A stretch of DNA of 18,456 nt from assembly GCA_018383835.1 (NCBI GenBank), contig JAHAWR010000018.1:1-18456 (forward strand), written 5' to 3'. Positions 1-6,896 of this stretch are shown here, piece by piece; the stretch's first letter is position 1; each line of letters starts with the position of its first letter. Position numbers and translations under genes: made by a program. This DNA is from Candidatus Jordarchaeia archaeon (GTDB taxonomy: Archaea > Asgardarchaeota > Jordiarchaeia > Jordiarchaeales > Freyrarchaeaceae). The notes beneath the pieces were generated by a model. It was not told the origin of the DNA and ran no database searches. It was given only the letters and a program-made list of their open reading frames with translations.

Positions 1-521
1 TTTTTCAGATCAACCTTGTTTATGATGGCAATGTCTGAAATTTTGAATAACAACGGGTGTTTCTTGACGACGTATGGTCCCTCTGTGAGGCTGACGACGA
101 CCATTCTTTTATCGCAACCTAACATGTAATCCGCTGGGCAAATAAGGTTGCCAACATTCTCAACAAATAGGACGTCCACGTCCTCTAAGTCTATTTTCTT
201 CAGCGCCTCCTTCAAGAAAAAGGCTGTTAACGCGCACTCTCTCCCGGTGTTAATCTGCAAGGTCTTCACGCCATGACGGGAGATCCTGTCGGCGTCTATT
301 CTAGTCGTCACGTCCCCTGTTATAACGGCAATTCGATACTCCCCCTTGAGACGCTCAACTATTCTTTCCAAGAGTGATGTTTTACCGGCACCAATAGCTC
401 CGACAATATCAAAACTTCTAATACCCTTTTCTACAAGGAGGCGGCTGACCTCCTTTGCTACATTTTCATTTGCCTTAATCAGGTTTTCCTCGACAGATAC
501 TATGCTAAATTCGTCTCCCAT
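1..521 (-). CDS. hypB: HypB-type nickel GTPase, hydrogenase maturation (partial, C-terminus off window)
   Basis: Translating the minus strand from the ATG at 521 gives 173 residues with no stop before the window edge. A P-loop GAIGAGKTS lies near residue 41, followed by a TGDVTT segment, INTGRECALTA, ENVGNLICPADYMLG and the guanine-specificity motif NKVD at the edge. This order is that of HypB, the SIMIBI-class GTPase that helps insert nickel into [NiFe]-hydrogenase with HypA. In the family the metal site uses a Cys-His pair in the motif GKECHLDA plus a later Cys in LICP. Here the Cys and the later Cys are present but the His is replaced by Ala. There is no long His-rich N-terminus, as is usual in archaea. 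About 40 residues should be missing. It is divergent from the MoaD-like gene. The family call is firm; retention of the full metal site is doubtful. Confidence 0.9.
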   Translation of the reverse strand, partial: MGDEFSIVSVEENLIKANENVAKEVSRLLVEKGIRSFDIVGAIGAGKTSLLERIVERLKGEYRIAVITGDVTTRIDADRISRHGVKTLQINTGRECALTAFFLKEALKKIDLEDVDVLFVENVGNLICPADYMLGCDKRMVVVSLTEGPYVVKKHPLLFKISDIAIINKVDLK

Positions 522-569
522 AGAGACTCCTCTCTTGTTTGATCCTTGACAGGCAACGAGAGAAGTGGA

Positions 570-584
570 GTTATATTTAAAGAG
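570..584. promoter_or_regulatory. candidate TATA element in divergent hypB / moaD intergenic region
   Basis: The 119-bp gap between the divergent hypB and sulfur-carrier genes contains one AT-rich box, TTATATTTAAAG. Read on the minus strand it is CTTTAAATATAA, a good archaeal TATA box about 50 nt upstream of the hypB start. It also lies about 60 nt upstream of the plus-strand TTG start, so it could serve either direction. This rests on sequence pattern only. Confidence 0.4.
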
Positions 585-640
585 TTCTCTGTGCAACGTA
601 GTTCTTGCAGTTCCGAATTTGGTCTCGGAGGCTTCCGTTG

Positions 641-925
641 TTGAAGGTGAAGGTCAGGGTTTTTGCAAGGCTAAGAGAGCTGCTGAAAAGTAGGGAAATA
701 GAGGTCGAACTAAGCGATGGGGCCACACTTGTGGATCTTCTTGGCGCACTGGTAGAAATTTATGGTAAAGAACTGAAAGATTACCTCTTCTCAGAAAGCG
801 GAGGCTTAAAGGAACATTTCATGATTTACATTAATGGAGTAGGAGTGAACGAGGCTGGAGGAGTTAATAAAGTTTTAAAGGAGGGAGATGTGGTAGCGAT
901 ACTCCCTCCGATAAGTGGAGGGTGA
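641..925 (+). CDS. MoaD/ThiS-family ubiquitin-like sulfur carrier protein
   Basis: This small protein (94 aa from the TTG at 641) begins KVKVRVFARLREL and ends PPISGG, the beta-grasp start and C-terminal Gly-Gly tail of MoaD, ThiS and SAMP proteins. In the family the terminal Gly is adenylated by an E1-like enzyme and then thiocarboxylated to donate sulfur to molybdopterin, thiazole or tRNA, or is conjugated to proteins. The open frame extends upstream to 605, but a GGAGG at 627-631 sits at proper spacing before TTG 641 and the family starts there. It lies 16 nt upstream of a radical-SAM tRNA thiolation gene, so a shared transcript and possibly a role in sulfur supply are plausible. The exact client pathway cannot be read from the sequence. 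Confidence 0.85.
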   Translation: MKVKVRVFARLRELLKSREIEVELSDGATLVDLLGALVEIYGKELKDYLFSESGGLKEHFMIYINGVGVNEAGGVNKVLKEGDVVAILPPISGG

Positions 926-941
926 AGAGGGCAGGTGAGAG

Positions 942-2216
942 TTGGCTGCAGTTTCAGTCATTGTTCATGGATGCTCTATGAGCCAGGCTGAAGCTGAAAT
1001 GATCATGGGGTTACTCAGGGAGGCAGGATTTTCACTTGTATCGCCTGAGCAAGCAGAAATAACTATAATTTTAACCTGTGGAGTTAAGGGACATGCCGAG
1101 CACGCTTGCTTGAAGGCAGGTTCAGAGTTGGCAAAGAAGGGTAAGAAGGTTATAATGGCTGGGTGTCTTCCGGCGATCTGCCCTGAAAAGGTTGAAGCTA
1201 CAGGTTGCGCCGCAATGGTAGACCCAAACGCCATCTCAGGAATAGTGGATGTTGTCAAGCGTGTTGAGGCAGGAGAGAGGAAAACACGGTTTTTAAGTGA
1301 AAGGAAAAACGTGCATCTAGGACTTCCCAGAGTCCGATTACGCCCCGTAATAAATATCGTCCCTATATCAGAGGGGTGCAGAGGGGCGTGTAGTTACTGC
1401 TGCGTTAGGATTGCCAGAGGGGAGCTTTACTCCTACCCACCAGAGCGAATATTGGAAGAGGTGGCAATGGGGTTAAGAGAGGGATGCAAAGAGGTGTGGT
1501 TGACGTCCCAAGATTCTGGAGCATACAACCATGATGGAGTGAGACTGCCGCAACTTCTCAGGAGGATAGTGGAGCTTGAAGGTGACTTCATGGTACGTGT
1601 GGGCATGATGAACCCAAACCACGCAGCTGAAATACTGGACGAACTGGTGGAAGTGTACGAGAACCCAAAGGTCTACAAGTTCATCCATCTGCCTGTTCAA
1701 TCAGGCAATAATGAAATCCTAAAGGCAATGAACAGGCAGTACACTTGTGAGACATTCCTAGAAATTGTGGACGAACTTCGGAGCAATTACCCATCATTAA
1801 CTCTGTCGACGGATGTCATCGCCGGATTCCCGGGGGAGAGCGATGAGCAATTCTATGACACGGTAAGCTTGCTAAAAGAGGTTGAACCAGATATAGTAAA
1901 CGTTTCAATGTTTACGCCCAGACCTCACACTCTAGCTGCTAGAATGCCCAACAAAATACCGGGGTGGGAAATCAAGAGAAGAAGTAGAATTCTTTCTCAA
2001 GTTTCAAATGAGCTTTCTCTTAAGCGCAACATGAAGTGGGTTGGGTGGAAGGGAGACGTCATTATAACCGAAAAAGCTAGGAAAGGCGGGGTGGTCGCCA
2101 GAAACTACGCATATAAACATATAATAATAAGGGAAAGCGTGGAGCTGGGGGAGAGAATTAGGGTCAAATTGGAGGAGGCTAGGATAGGATACTTGTTTGG
2201 TTCCATTTGCGTGTGA
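942..2216 (+). CDS. tRNA N6-threonylcarbamoyladenosine (t6A37) methylthiotransferase, MtaB/CDKAL1-like radical SAM enzyme
   Basis: This 424-residue protein has the three-part MiaB/MtaB architecture. An N-terminal UPF0004 domain has cysteines C11 (HGCSMSQAE), C46 (TCGVKGHAE) and C75 (AGCLP) for the auxiliary 4Fe-4S cluster. A radical SAM domain has C146-x3-C150-x2-C153 in EGCRGACSYC. A C-terminal stretch of about 60 residues fits a TRAM RNA-binding domain. The TCGVKG signature in the second cysteine motif resembles the archaeal/eukaryotic e-MtaB/CDKAL1 group, which adds a methylthio group to t6A37 of ANN-decoding tRNAs to give ms2t6A. The start is a TTG preceded by a purine-rich AGGTGAGA. Its length is normal for the family. 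The neighbouring sulfur carrier gene is compatible with sulfur metabolism. Substrate assignment comes from family membership. Confidence 0.9.
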   Translation: MAAVSVIVHGCSMSQAEAEMIMGLLREAGFSLVSPEQAEITIILTCGVKGHAEHACLKAGSELAKKGKKVIMAGCLPAICPEKVEATGCAAMVDPNAISGIVDVVKRVEAGERKTRFLSERKNVHLGLPRVRLRPVINIVPISEGCRGACSYCCVRIARGELYSYPPERILEEVAMGLREGCKEVWLTSQDSGAYNHDGVRLPQLLRRIVELEGDFMVRVGMMNPNHAAEILDELVEVYENPKVYKFIHLPVQSGNNEILKAMNRQYTCETFLEIVDELRSNYPSLTLSTDVIAGFPGESDEQFYDTVSLLKEVEPDIVNVSMFTPRPHTLAARMPNKIPGWEIKRRSRILSQVSNELSLKRNMKWVGWKGDVIITEKARKGGVVARNYAYKHIIIRESVELGERIRVKLEEARIGYLFGSICV

Positions 2217-2262
2217 TGTATTTTTCACATATATTAAGTGCGAGTATCAGGAGGCTGTTACT

Positions 2263-2291
2263 AACCTTTTTATTAGAGGTGCTACTTTATT
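2263..2291 (+). promoter_or_regulatory. candidate promoter of the RHH-ftsZ unit
   Basis: The 112-bp gap before the ribbon-helix-helix gene contains two T/A-rich boxes, CTTTTTATTA at about 2265-2274 and CTTTATTTA at about 2284-2292. They lie roughly 55 and 40 nt upstream of the GTG start. Either could act as a TATA box. The gap also begins with a TTTTTC run just after the upstream stop codon, which could help terminate the previous transcript. Confidence 0.35.
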
Positions 2292-2328
2292 TACCCTCAC
2301 GCGGGCGATGGGAAAGGGGGTGGTTTAA

Positions 2329-2514
2329 GTGAAGCTCGTAACAGTCCATTTGCCCGAAGCGTATGTTAATGGTTTGGAAAAACTTGTTGAGATGAGGCAG
2401 TACCCGAATAAATCAGAAGCGATTAGAGTAGCAATCCGTGACCTACTTAAAAGGGAGCTGTGGGAGAGACAGGCGATATACGGCCGTACACCGGTTATCG
2501 GTCGGCAAGAATGA
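2329..2514 (+). CDS. Small ribbon-helix-helix (CopG/CdrS-like) DNA-binding protein upstream of ftsZ
   Basis: This is a 61-residue protein. It has a short beta strand (KLVTVHLPEAYVNGLEKLV), then a helix-turn-helix pair with PNKSEAIRVAIRDLLKREL. This is the ribbon-helix-helix fold of CopG/MetJ/Arc regulators, which bind DNA as dimers through the N-terminal strand. The GTG start at 2329 is preceded by a G-rich ribosome binding site (AAAGGGGGTGG). The stop is 31 nt before the preferred ftsZ start, so the two genes are probably co-transcribed. Small RHH proteins encoded near cell-division genes are known in archaea; CdrS of haloarchaea controls ftsZ expression. By position this could be a comparable regulator of ftsZ or of its own operon. 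That role is inference. Confidence 0.85.
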   Translation: MKLVTVHLPEAYVNGLEKLVEMRQYPNKSEAIRVAIRDLLKRELWERQAIYGRTPVIGRQE

Positions 2515-2545
2515 ACCTCAAACTTAAACAGCCTAGGTGACAGCT

Positions 2546-3688
2546 ATGACAATGAGCCTCATAAGGGACGCAATAAAGCATTCAAAGGAGGCGAGTGTTG
2601 ACAGGGAATTGAAAGTTGGAGAAGCAAGGATAGTGGTTATTGGAACAGGGGGGGCAGGAAACAACACTGTCGACAGGCTTATGCATTTAGGTGTCATAGG
2701 GGCGGAGTGCATAGCTGTAAACACCGATAAGCAACACCTTGACAGGGTGAAGGCGCATAAAAAGCTGCTGATCGGGAAAAAGATTACTGGAGGACGAGGT
2801 GCTGGCGGCTTCCCTCACATAGGGGAAGCAGCTGCAGAAGAGAGTAAAGAAGAAATAGCTGAGCTACTGCGTGGCATTGACTTAGTCTTTATAGCAGCTG
2901 GAATGGGGGGAGGAACCGGAACTGGCAGTGCTCCCGTCATAGCAGAGATAGCCAAGAAGATGGGAGCTATAGTTGTCGGCGTTGTTACAATGCCCTTTAA
3001 AATGGAGAGGGGACGCATACAAAAGGCGGTTGATGGACTTAAAAAGCTTAGGTACTTCGCCGACACTGTAGTAGTTATAGATAACAACAGACTCTTGAGC
3101 CTTGTTCCCAACCTCCCCATTGATGAAGCGTTCAGTGTTGCAGACGAGATACTGGCAAATATGGTTAAGGGGATAACTGAAACCATTAGCCTTCCAAGCT
3201 TAATCAACTTAGACTACGCTGATGTCCAAAGCGTACTTAAGAACGGTGGAGTAGCCATGGTAGGGATAGGAGAAGGAGAGGGAGAAAGTAGGGTTGAAAA
3301 GGCGGTCAAAAGTGCACTCGATTCACCGCTTCTCGACGTTGACATAACAGGCGCAAGTGGTGCCCTGATACATGTAACTGGCGGACCAGATATGACGTTA
3401 ACAGAAGCCACTAGAGCGGGAGAGCTAATAACTGAAAAAATGGTCGATGATGCGCTTGTGATATGGGGGGCGCGAGTTGACCCCAGCTTGATAGGAACGA
3501 TAAGAATAATTTTGATTCTTACTGGCGTCAGCAGCCCTCAGCTTTTAGGTCCAGCTGAGTTCGAAAGGACGGGGCTAGAGGTATTAAAGCCACTACCATT
3601 AGATGGAAGAAACGGCTTTTTTGAATCGCCGTCGATTATTATGAAGAAAGAAGACGACATAGACGATCTAGGAATACCGAAACTCTAA
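2546..3688 (+). CDS. ftsZ: Cell division GTPase FtsZ
   Basis: FtsZ is the tubulin homologue that polymerises into the division ring. Visible motifs, numbered from ATG 2546, are IGTGGAGNN near residue 34 (nucleotide binding), the tubulin signature GGGTGTGS at 121-128, MPFKMERGR after it, and the T7 synergy loop NLDYAD at 221-226, whose aspartates activate GTP hydrolysis in the neighbouring subunit. All key residues are present and the length (380 aa) is normal. The open frame extends to a GTG at 2537, but AGGTGA at 2535-2540 is well placed as the ribosome binding site for ATG 2546; ATG 2552 is also possible. The C-terminal tail is short and acidic (KKEDDIDDLGIPKL), a possible docking peptide for a membrane anchor such as SepF. 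Co-directional with the RHH gene. Confidence 0.97.
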   Translation: MTMSLIRDAIKHSKEASVDRELKVGEARIVVIGTGGAGNNTVDRLMHLGVIGAECIAVNTDKQHLDRVKAHKKLLIGKKITGGRGAGGFPHIGEAAAEESKEEIAELLRGIDLVFIAAGMGGGTGTGSAPVIAEIAKKMGAIVVGVVTMPFKMERGRIQKAVDGLKKLRYFADTVVVIDNNRLLSLVPNLPIDEAFSVADEILANMVKGITETISLPSLINLDYADVQSVLKNGGVAMVGIGEGEGESRVEKAVKSALDSPLLDVDITGASGALIHVTGGPDMTLTEATRAGELITEKMVDDALVIWGARVDPSLIGTIRIILILTGVSSPQLLGPAEFERTGLEVLKPLPLDGRNGFFESPSIIMKKEDDIDDLGIPKL

Positions 3689-3692
3689 ATGC

Positions 3693-3716
3693 TCTTTATT
3701 CTTTTTCTTTATTTTA
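3693..3716 (+). terminator. T-rich terminator after ftsZ
   Basis: Directly after the ftsZ stop codon the plus strand carries three T-runs separated by single A or C bases (CTTTATTCTTTTTCTTTATTTT). This is the usual oligo-T pattern of archaeal intrinsic termination. No strong hairpin precedes it. Confidence 0.6.
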
Positions 3717-3807
3717 GGTTGCTCTTAAACCTTCACACAAACAATAAACTAATTGCTCCCCAGTTTACCACAGAGCTTCCAAGAAAGAGAAAAATTTGTT
3801 GGAGGGT

Positions 3808-3941
3808 AAAAAATTGTTGAGGAAACACCTTTGGATAGGAGAGTGTCGAGGGATGAAGAGTTCATTAGAGCTATGCGACGATACAGATTATAGATAAGTA
3901 AAAATGGTTTCAGATGGGCAGTGTTTCCTCAACTATTTTTT
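3808..3941. repeat. Inverted repeat: copy of the cooC 3' end placed in the ftsZ-cooC intergenic region
   Basis: Positions 3808-3828 and the reverse complement of 3921-3941 match in 20 of 21 bases, with an exact core GTTGAGGAAACAC. The right arm is the last codons of the minus-strand cooC gene (KKIVEETL). The left arm lies on the plus strand in non-coding sequence and, read in the same frame, also gives KIVEET before continuing as PLDRRVSRDEEF to a stop at 3891. It is either a relic gene fragment or a stem with a loop of about 92 nt between the convergent ftsZ and cooC genes. A GGAGGG at 3801-3806 precedes the left arm. Confidence 0.6.
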
Positions 3942-4680
3942 TGACAGCAATATATGCTGGTGAGTCGTCTGGGAGTTCTAGAAGAGGCACCCCCCTCAAG
4001 TTGAACTCTGCAAGTTTTTCGTCAACAGGTACGCTGCCAGCATACTCTAATCCGAACTTCTTCGAGTGCTCCTTGAGTATTTCTTCTGTTTCCGGAGATG
4101 CCTTGTTGATTATTAAAAGTATTTTCTTGAATTCTCTATGCAGAGTTTTAGCTAATTCTTTGATCCTTGCGGCAGTCTGTATGCCCATTTTTGAGGGATC
4201 AGTTATGAGGAACATAATGTCGACGTGGGCACTGGTGCGCCTACTGATGTGTTCAAGGCCTGCCGGCAGATCTATTAGTACTAATGTATAATTTTTTGTG
4301 AGCGTATCCATGATTTTCATGAGTAAGTTGTTTACAAGGCAGTAGCATCCCTCTCGCTCCGGCGCACCCATCACCAGTAAGTCGAACTTATCTCCCTCAT
4401 AGAGTACATCGAAAACTTTGTACTCCAAATACTCGGCTTTCCCAAAGTCTGGTGGAAGTTTATCGATCTTCTCCTTAAGCTCATTTACGACAAGTCCAAT
4501 GTTTTCCGTTGTGTCTACCCCCAAAACATCCGGCATATTAGAGTCAGGGTCAGCATCTACAACCAAGATGGTGTGGCGGGTGTTTTTTTCTAAAATTGCC
4601 TTTAGCGTTAACGCTAAGAAACTTGTCTTCCCCACCCCACCTTTACCAGAAACTCCGACCACCTTTGGTTCAAGTTTCAT
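3910..4680 (-). CDS. CooC-like nickel-binding ATPase (CO dehydrogenase maturation; MinD/ParA superfamily)
   Basis: This is a 256-residue ATPase with a deviant Walker A GKGGVGKTS at residues 12-20, VVDADPDSN at 40-48 and a Walker B-like LVLIDLPAG. The motif APEREGCYCLVNN places two cysteines at 112 and 114. This CxC is the hallmark of CooC, which binds Ni(II) at its dimer interface and uses ATP to mature the nickel site of CO dehydrogenase. I chose the ATG at 4680 because the Walker A follows at family-typical distance and a purine-rich GAAGGGGG precedes it; the frame also extends to an ATG at 4713 that lacks a ribosome binding site. It lies downstream of mptE on the same strand with a gap of about 60 nt. 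CODH genes are not in this window. Confidence 0.85.
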   Translation of the reverse strand: MKLEPKVVGVSGKGGVGKTSFLALTLKAILEKNTRHTILVVDADPDSNMPDVLGVDTTENIGLVVNELKEKIDKLPPDFGKAEYLEYKVFDVLYEGDKFDLLVMGAPEREGCYCLVNNLLMKIMDTLTKNYTLVLIDLPAGLEHISRRTSAHVDIMFLITDPSKMGIQTAARIKELAKTLHREFKKILLIINKASPETEEILKEHSKKFGLEYAGSVPVDEKLAEFNLRGVPLLELPDDSPAYIAVKKIVEETLPI

Positions 4681-4741
4681 TCGAAAAACCCCCTTCAGCT
4701 TTGTCGGTTTCATGTGAGTGTGTTTTAAGAATCTTACTTAA

Positions 4742-5524
4742 TCATCTGTAAACCCACTTCAAATTTCTTATGCCCCTAATAATTTCTCCGCTGCCTGTAA
4801 CATTAACGAGAAGCGCATTTGTGTTTTGTGCAAGCCACTCTAAAAGGAGCTTGGCATACTTCAGTTTCTTCTTTTTCAAGGGGGGAGCGAGGGCATCATT
4901 CTTGTACTCTGGTTTTGAGAAGCGGCTGACTCTTCCACCTAAGTCGAACCCGGCTAAGAGGATGGTATGAGACCCCATCGCTTCTGAAATGAAAACCGCC
5001 CGGTCACCGTCGGTAAAACCGAAAAAGTTACGGAGGCAGCCTACTGGCTTAACTTGCGTTGTTCCGATGACAGGGCCTTCAAGAAGGTTAACGTTCTCTA
5101 ATAGATGAATGTTGTCGCCATGTGCGTGAACAGCAACTATGGAGCCCCTAGAGGAAGCATAAAGAATGTCTTCAAACCTTCCATCTAAATCTGTGACTAT
5201 CAGGTTCGGGATGATCCCCTCTTTTAAGAGGGCAGTTGTAGCTCCGTCAGCAGCGACGTTTAAGCATGTTTCCTCAAGCCCCACCCTTTTAATCTCTTTT
5301 ATGTTTCTTTCTAGCGAGGGGCCACAACCGTAAACTATGGCACACTTGCCTGTGAATAGGCTTGCCAGCGTTTCCAACGCGTCTTCCACGCCTTTGTTTT
5401 TGAGTAAAGAGTTGAGTTTTTCAGCTGCTCTCTCATCTTTTTCTGTGTTAAAGCCGAGCTCTCTAGCTATTCTGAAATACCATTTTTCCCAGTCTTCATA
5501 CGTAACTCTGGGCGTGGCCTCCAT
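4742..5524 (-). CDS. mptE: 6-hydroxymethyl-7,8-dihydropterin diphosphokinase MptE (DUF115)
   Basis: This 260-residue protein has the DUF115/MptE pattern: AIVYGCGPSLERNI near residue 65, a VAADGATTALL segment, PNLIVTDLDGR, VHAHGDN and FGFTDGDRAVFISEAMGSHTILLAGFDLGG. In archaea MptE transfers pyrophosphate from ATP to 6-hydroxymethyl-7,8-dihydropterin, an early step towards tetrahydromethanopterin. It is unrelated in fold to bacterial FolK. The gene begins 29 nt inside the end of the PfkB-like gene and shares its operon with mptD. The ATG is immediately preceded by GGAAGGAG, unusually close to the start. No alternative start is evident. The assignment is supported both by motifs and by the partner gene mptD two genes upstream. 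Confidence 0.92.
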   Translation of the reverse strand: MEATPRVTYEDWEKWYFRIARELGFNTEKDERAAEKLNSLLKNKGVEDALETLASLFTGKCAIVYGCGPSLERNIKEIKRVGLEETCLNVAADGATTALLKEGIIPNLIVTDLDGRFEDILYASSRGSIVAVHAHGDNIHLLENVNLLEGPVIGTTQVKPVGCLRNFFGFTDGDRAVFISEAMGSHTILLAGFDLGGRVSRFSKPEYKNDALAPPLKKKKLKYAKLLLEWLAQNTNALLVNVTGSGEIIRGIRNLKWVYR

Positions 5525-6896
5525 CTCCTTCCAGAATTTTTAGTACATCCTCAAGTCTTGGCATGCTAATTTCCATACCTGCTTTCTGAGCGGCCACTGC
5601 GCTTACCGCAATTCCAAAGTGTGCACTTTCTATCAGACCTTTCCCGTCCAATGTCGATTTAATGAATCCGGCTAGGAAGGCATCCTTCGTCCTGCTTTCA
5701 TCCGAAACATTCACATTTATTCCTTCTATTTCTATTACTTTTTCCTTAGTGTAAAGGACGCAGCCCTTTCTTACGCCCTTAAAAACAATTAAACATTGCA
5801 TTCCTAATTCAAAAAAGTGCGAAACGTCACCCACTTCTTTCGAAAGCATATTCCAGCCTCTCTCGCCTAAAACCAAAAAATCGGTATTTCTTAATATTCC
5901 CTCAACTCGCTTAAAGCCTTCCCCAAGATAGAGTATCGCAGGCTTGTAGAAGACCTTTACTTTACGCGTTTTTGCGTAACTGGCAATTAGCTCACTTATT
6001 TCTCTGAACATTTCACAGATACATACTGCTTTGGCGTTTTTTACCAGATCCCAGTTTATCTCCCCTGGGTCTGATATGGATAGGGCTGTCTTCGCCGTAG
6101 CTGTAACATAGGTTCTTTTTTGTCCCCTTTCAAATATGGCTATTGTTTTTGGTGTTTTAAGGTTGCGGTCGATTATGAGATTTGATACGTCAACTCCCTC
6201 TTTTATGAGCACGCTAGCTATGCGCCACCCAAACAAGTCACCGCCTACTTTTCCTGCAAAGCTGGCTTTAACGCCGAGCCTTGAAAGGGCTACAGCAACG
6301 TTTCCACCTGACCCACCTAGAGCTTCTTGGACATTGTGGAGAAGACATATGGAAGGAACGCTCTGCTCACCATAAAGGGAGTAGTCTGTAGAGACGGCGC
6401 CGTAAACTACGACTTCTGGCTCGAACACTGCTCTTTGAGAATTAGTTAGCCCCCTAGCAACGGCAGCGGAGAATGCATCTTCGAGCTTTTCAACATTCAT
6501 TCCCTTTTTGAGGCAAAGCTCTATTATGTTGTTCAGGTAAGAGCTGAGTAGTTCCTCCAGAACTTTCTCTAAGTCTATTGAGGGGAGACGCCGTTTGAAC
6601 ATTAGGAGAATCCAGCGGCCGATATCAGTGGGCTTATACCATACAGTGTGCTTCCCCCCCTTAACTCTATATTCTTCCTCTAAAACTCTCAGTCGAACTA
6701 AGTTTTTTAGATGCAAAATGATGGTTTTGTTGGAGTGCCTTAGTTGCTTTATTATGTCTTTTTGCGCTTGAACCCCGCGATCGATCTTTTCCAGTATCTC
6801 AAGAGTTATAGGAGACCCGAAAACTTCGAGTAGGAATGTCTTTAGGTCGTAGGGGTCTGCCGGAAGAAAAAGAAGGTAGGGCCAGCTTTCATCCAT
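5496..6896 (-). CDS. HTH-PfkB fusion: winged-helix-like domain plus ribokinase-family sugar kinase with degenerate anion hole
   Basis: This is a 466-residue fusion. Residues about 25-105 look like an ArsR/MarR-type winged helix (SPITLEILEKI, QKDIIKQLRHSNKTIILHLKNL, then a KGGKHTVWYK wing). Residues about 155-455 are a PfkB/ribokinase fold, with signature 1 GGSGGNVAVALSRLG at 194-208. Signature 2, normally DTxGAGDAF, reads DESRTKDAFLAGF at 399-411. The catalytic Asp405 is kept but the Gly-Ala-Gly of the anion hole is replaced by Arg-Thr-Lys. The start ATG overlaps the mptD stop (TAATG) and its 3' end overlaps mptE, so it is translationally embedded in the pterin operon. It could be a kinase for a pterin or ribosyl intermediate, or a ligand-sensing regulator that lost catalysis. 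Neither can be decided here. Confidence 0.85.
   Translation of the reverse strand: MDESWPYLLFLPADPYDLKTFLLEVFGSPITLEILEKIDRGVQAQKDIIKQLRHSNKTIILHLKNLVRLRVLEEEYRVKGGKHTVWYKPTDIGRWILLMFKRRLPSIDLEKVLEELLSSYLNNIIELCLKKGMNVEKLEDAFSAAVARGLTNSQRAVFEPEVVVYGAVSTDYSLYGEQSVPSICLLHNVQEALGGSGGNVAVALSRLGVKASFAGKVGGDLFGWRIASVLIKEGVDVSNLIIDRNLKTPKTIAIFERGQKRTYVTATAKTALSISDPGEINWDLVKNAKAVCICEMFREISELIASYAKTRKVKVFYKPAILYLGEGFKRVEGILRNTDFLVLGERGWNMLSKEVGDVSHFFELGMQCLIVFKGVRKGCVLYTKEKVIEIEGINVNVSDESRTKDAFLAGFIKSTLDGKGLIESAHFGIAVSAVAAQKAGMEISMPRLEDVLKILEGDGGHAQSYV

Noticed and set aside
346..549. Plus-strand open frame of 67 codons opposite hypB
   Set aside because: Antisense to clearly conserved HypB motifs, with no ribosome binding site and no recognisable domain.
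605..640. Upstream extension of the sulfur carrier gene to a TTG at 605
   Set aside because: The GGAGG at 627-631 is correctly spaced for TTG 641, and the MoaD/ThiS fold begins there. The extra 12 residues match nothing in the family.
2815..3207. Long minus-strand open frame inside ftsZ
   Set aside because: It is the antisense shadow of a highly conserved gene. Composition is Ser/Ile/Ala-rich with no family signature. The same applies to other antisense frames across the window, such as those at 7940-8254 and 965-1258.
3814..3897. Short plus-strand open frame of about 27 codons after GGAGGG, between ftsZ and cooC
   Set aside because: It is too short, with no recognisable product. The overlapping KIVEET frame explains part of it as a repeat of the cooC end. 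Reported only as a repeat.
4681..4713. CooC-like start at ATG 4713
   Set aside because: There is no ribosome binding site before it, and the Walker A would be further from the N-terminus than in the family. ATG 4680 has GAAGGGGG upstream.
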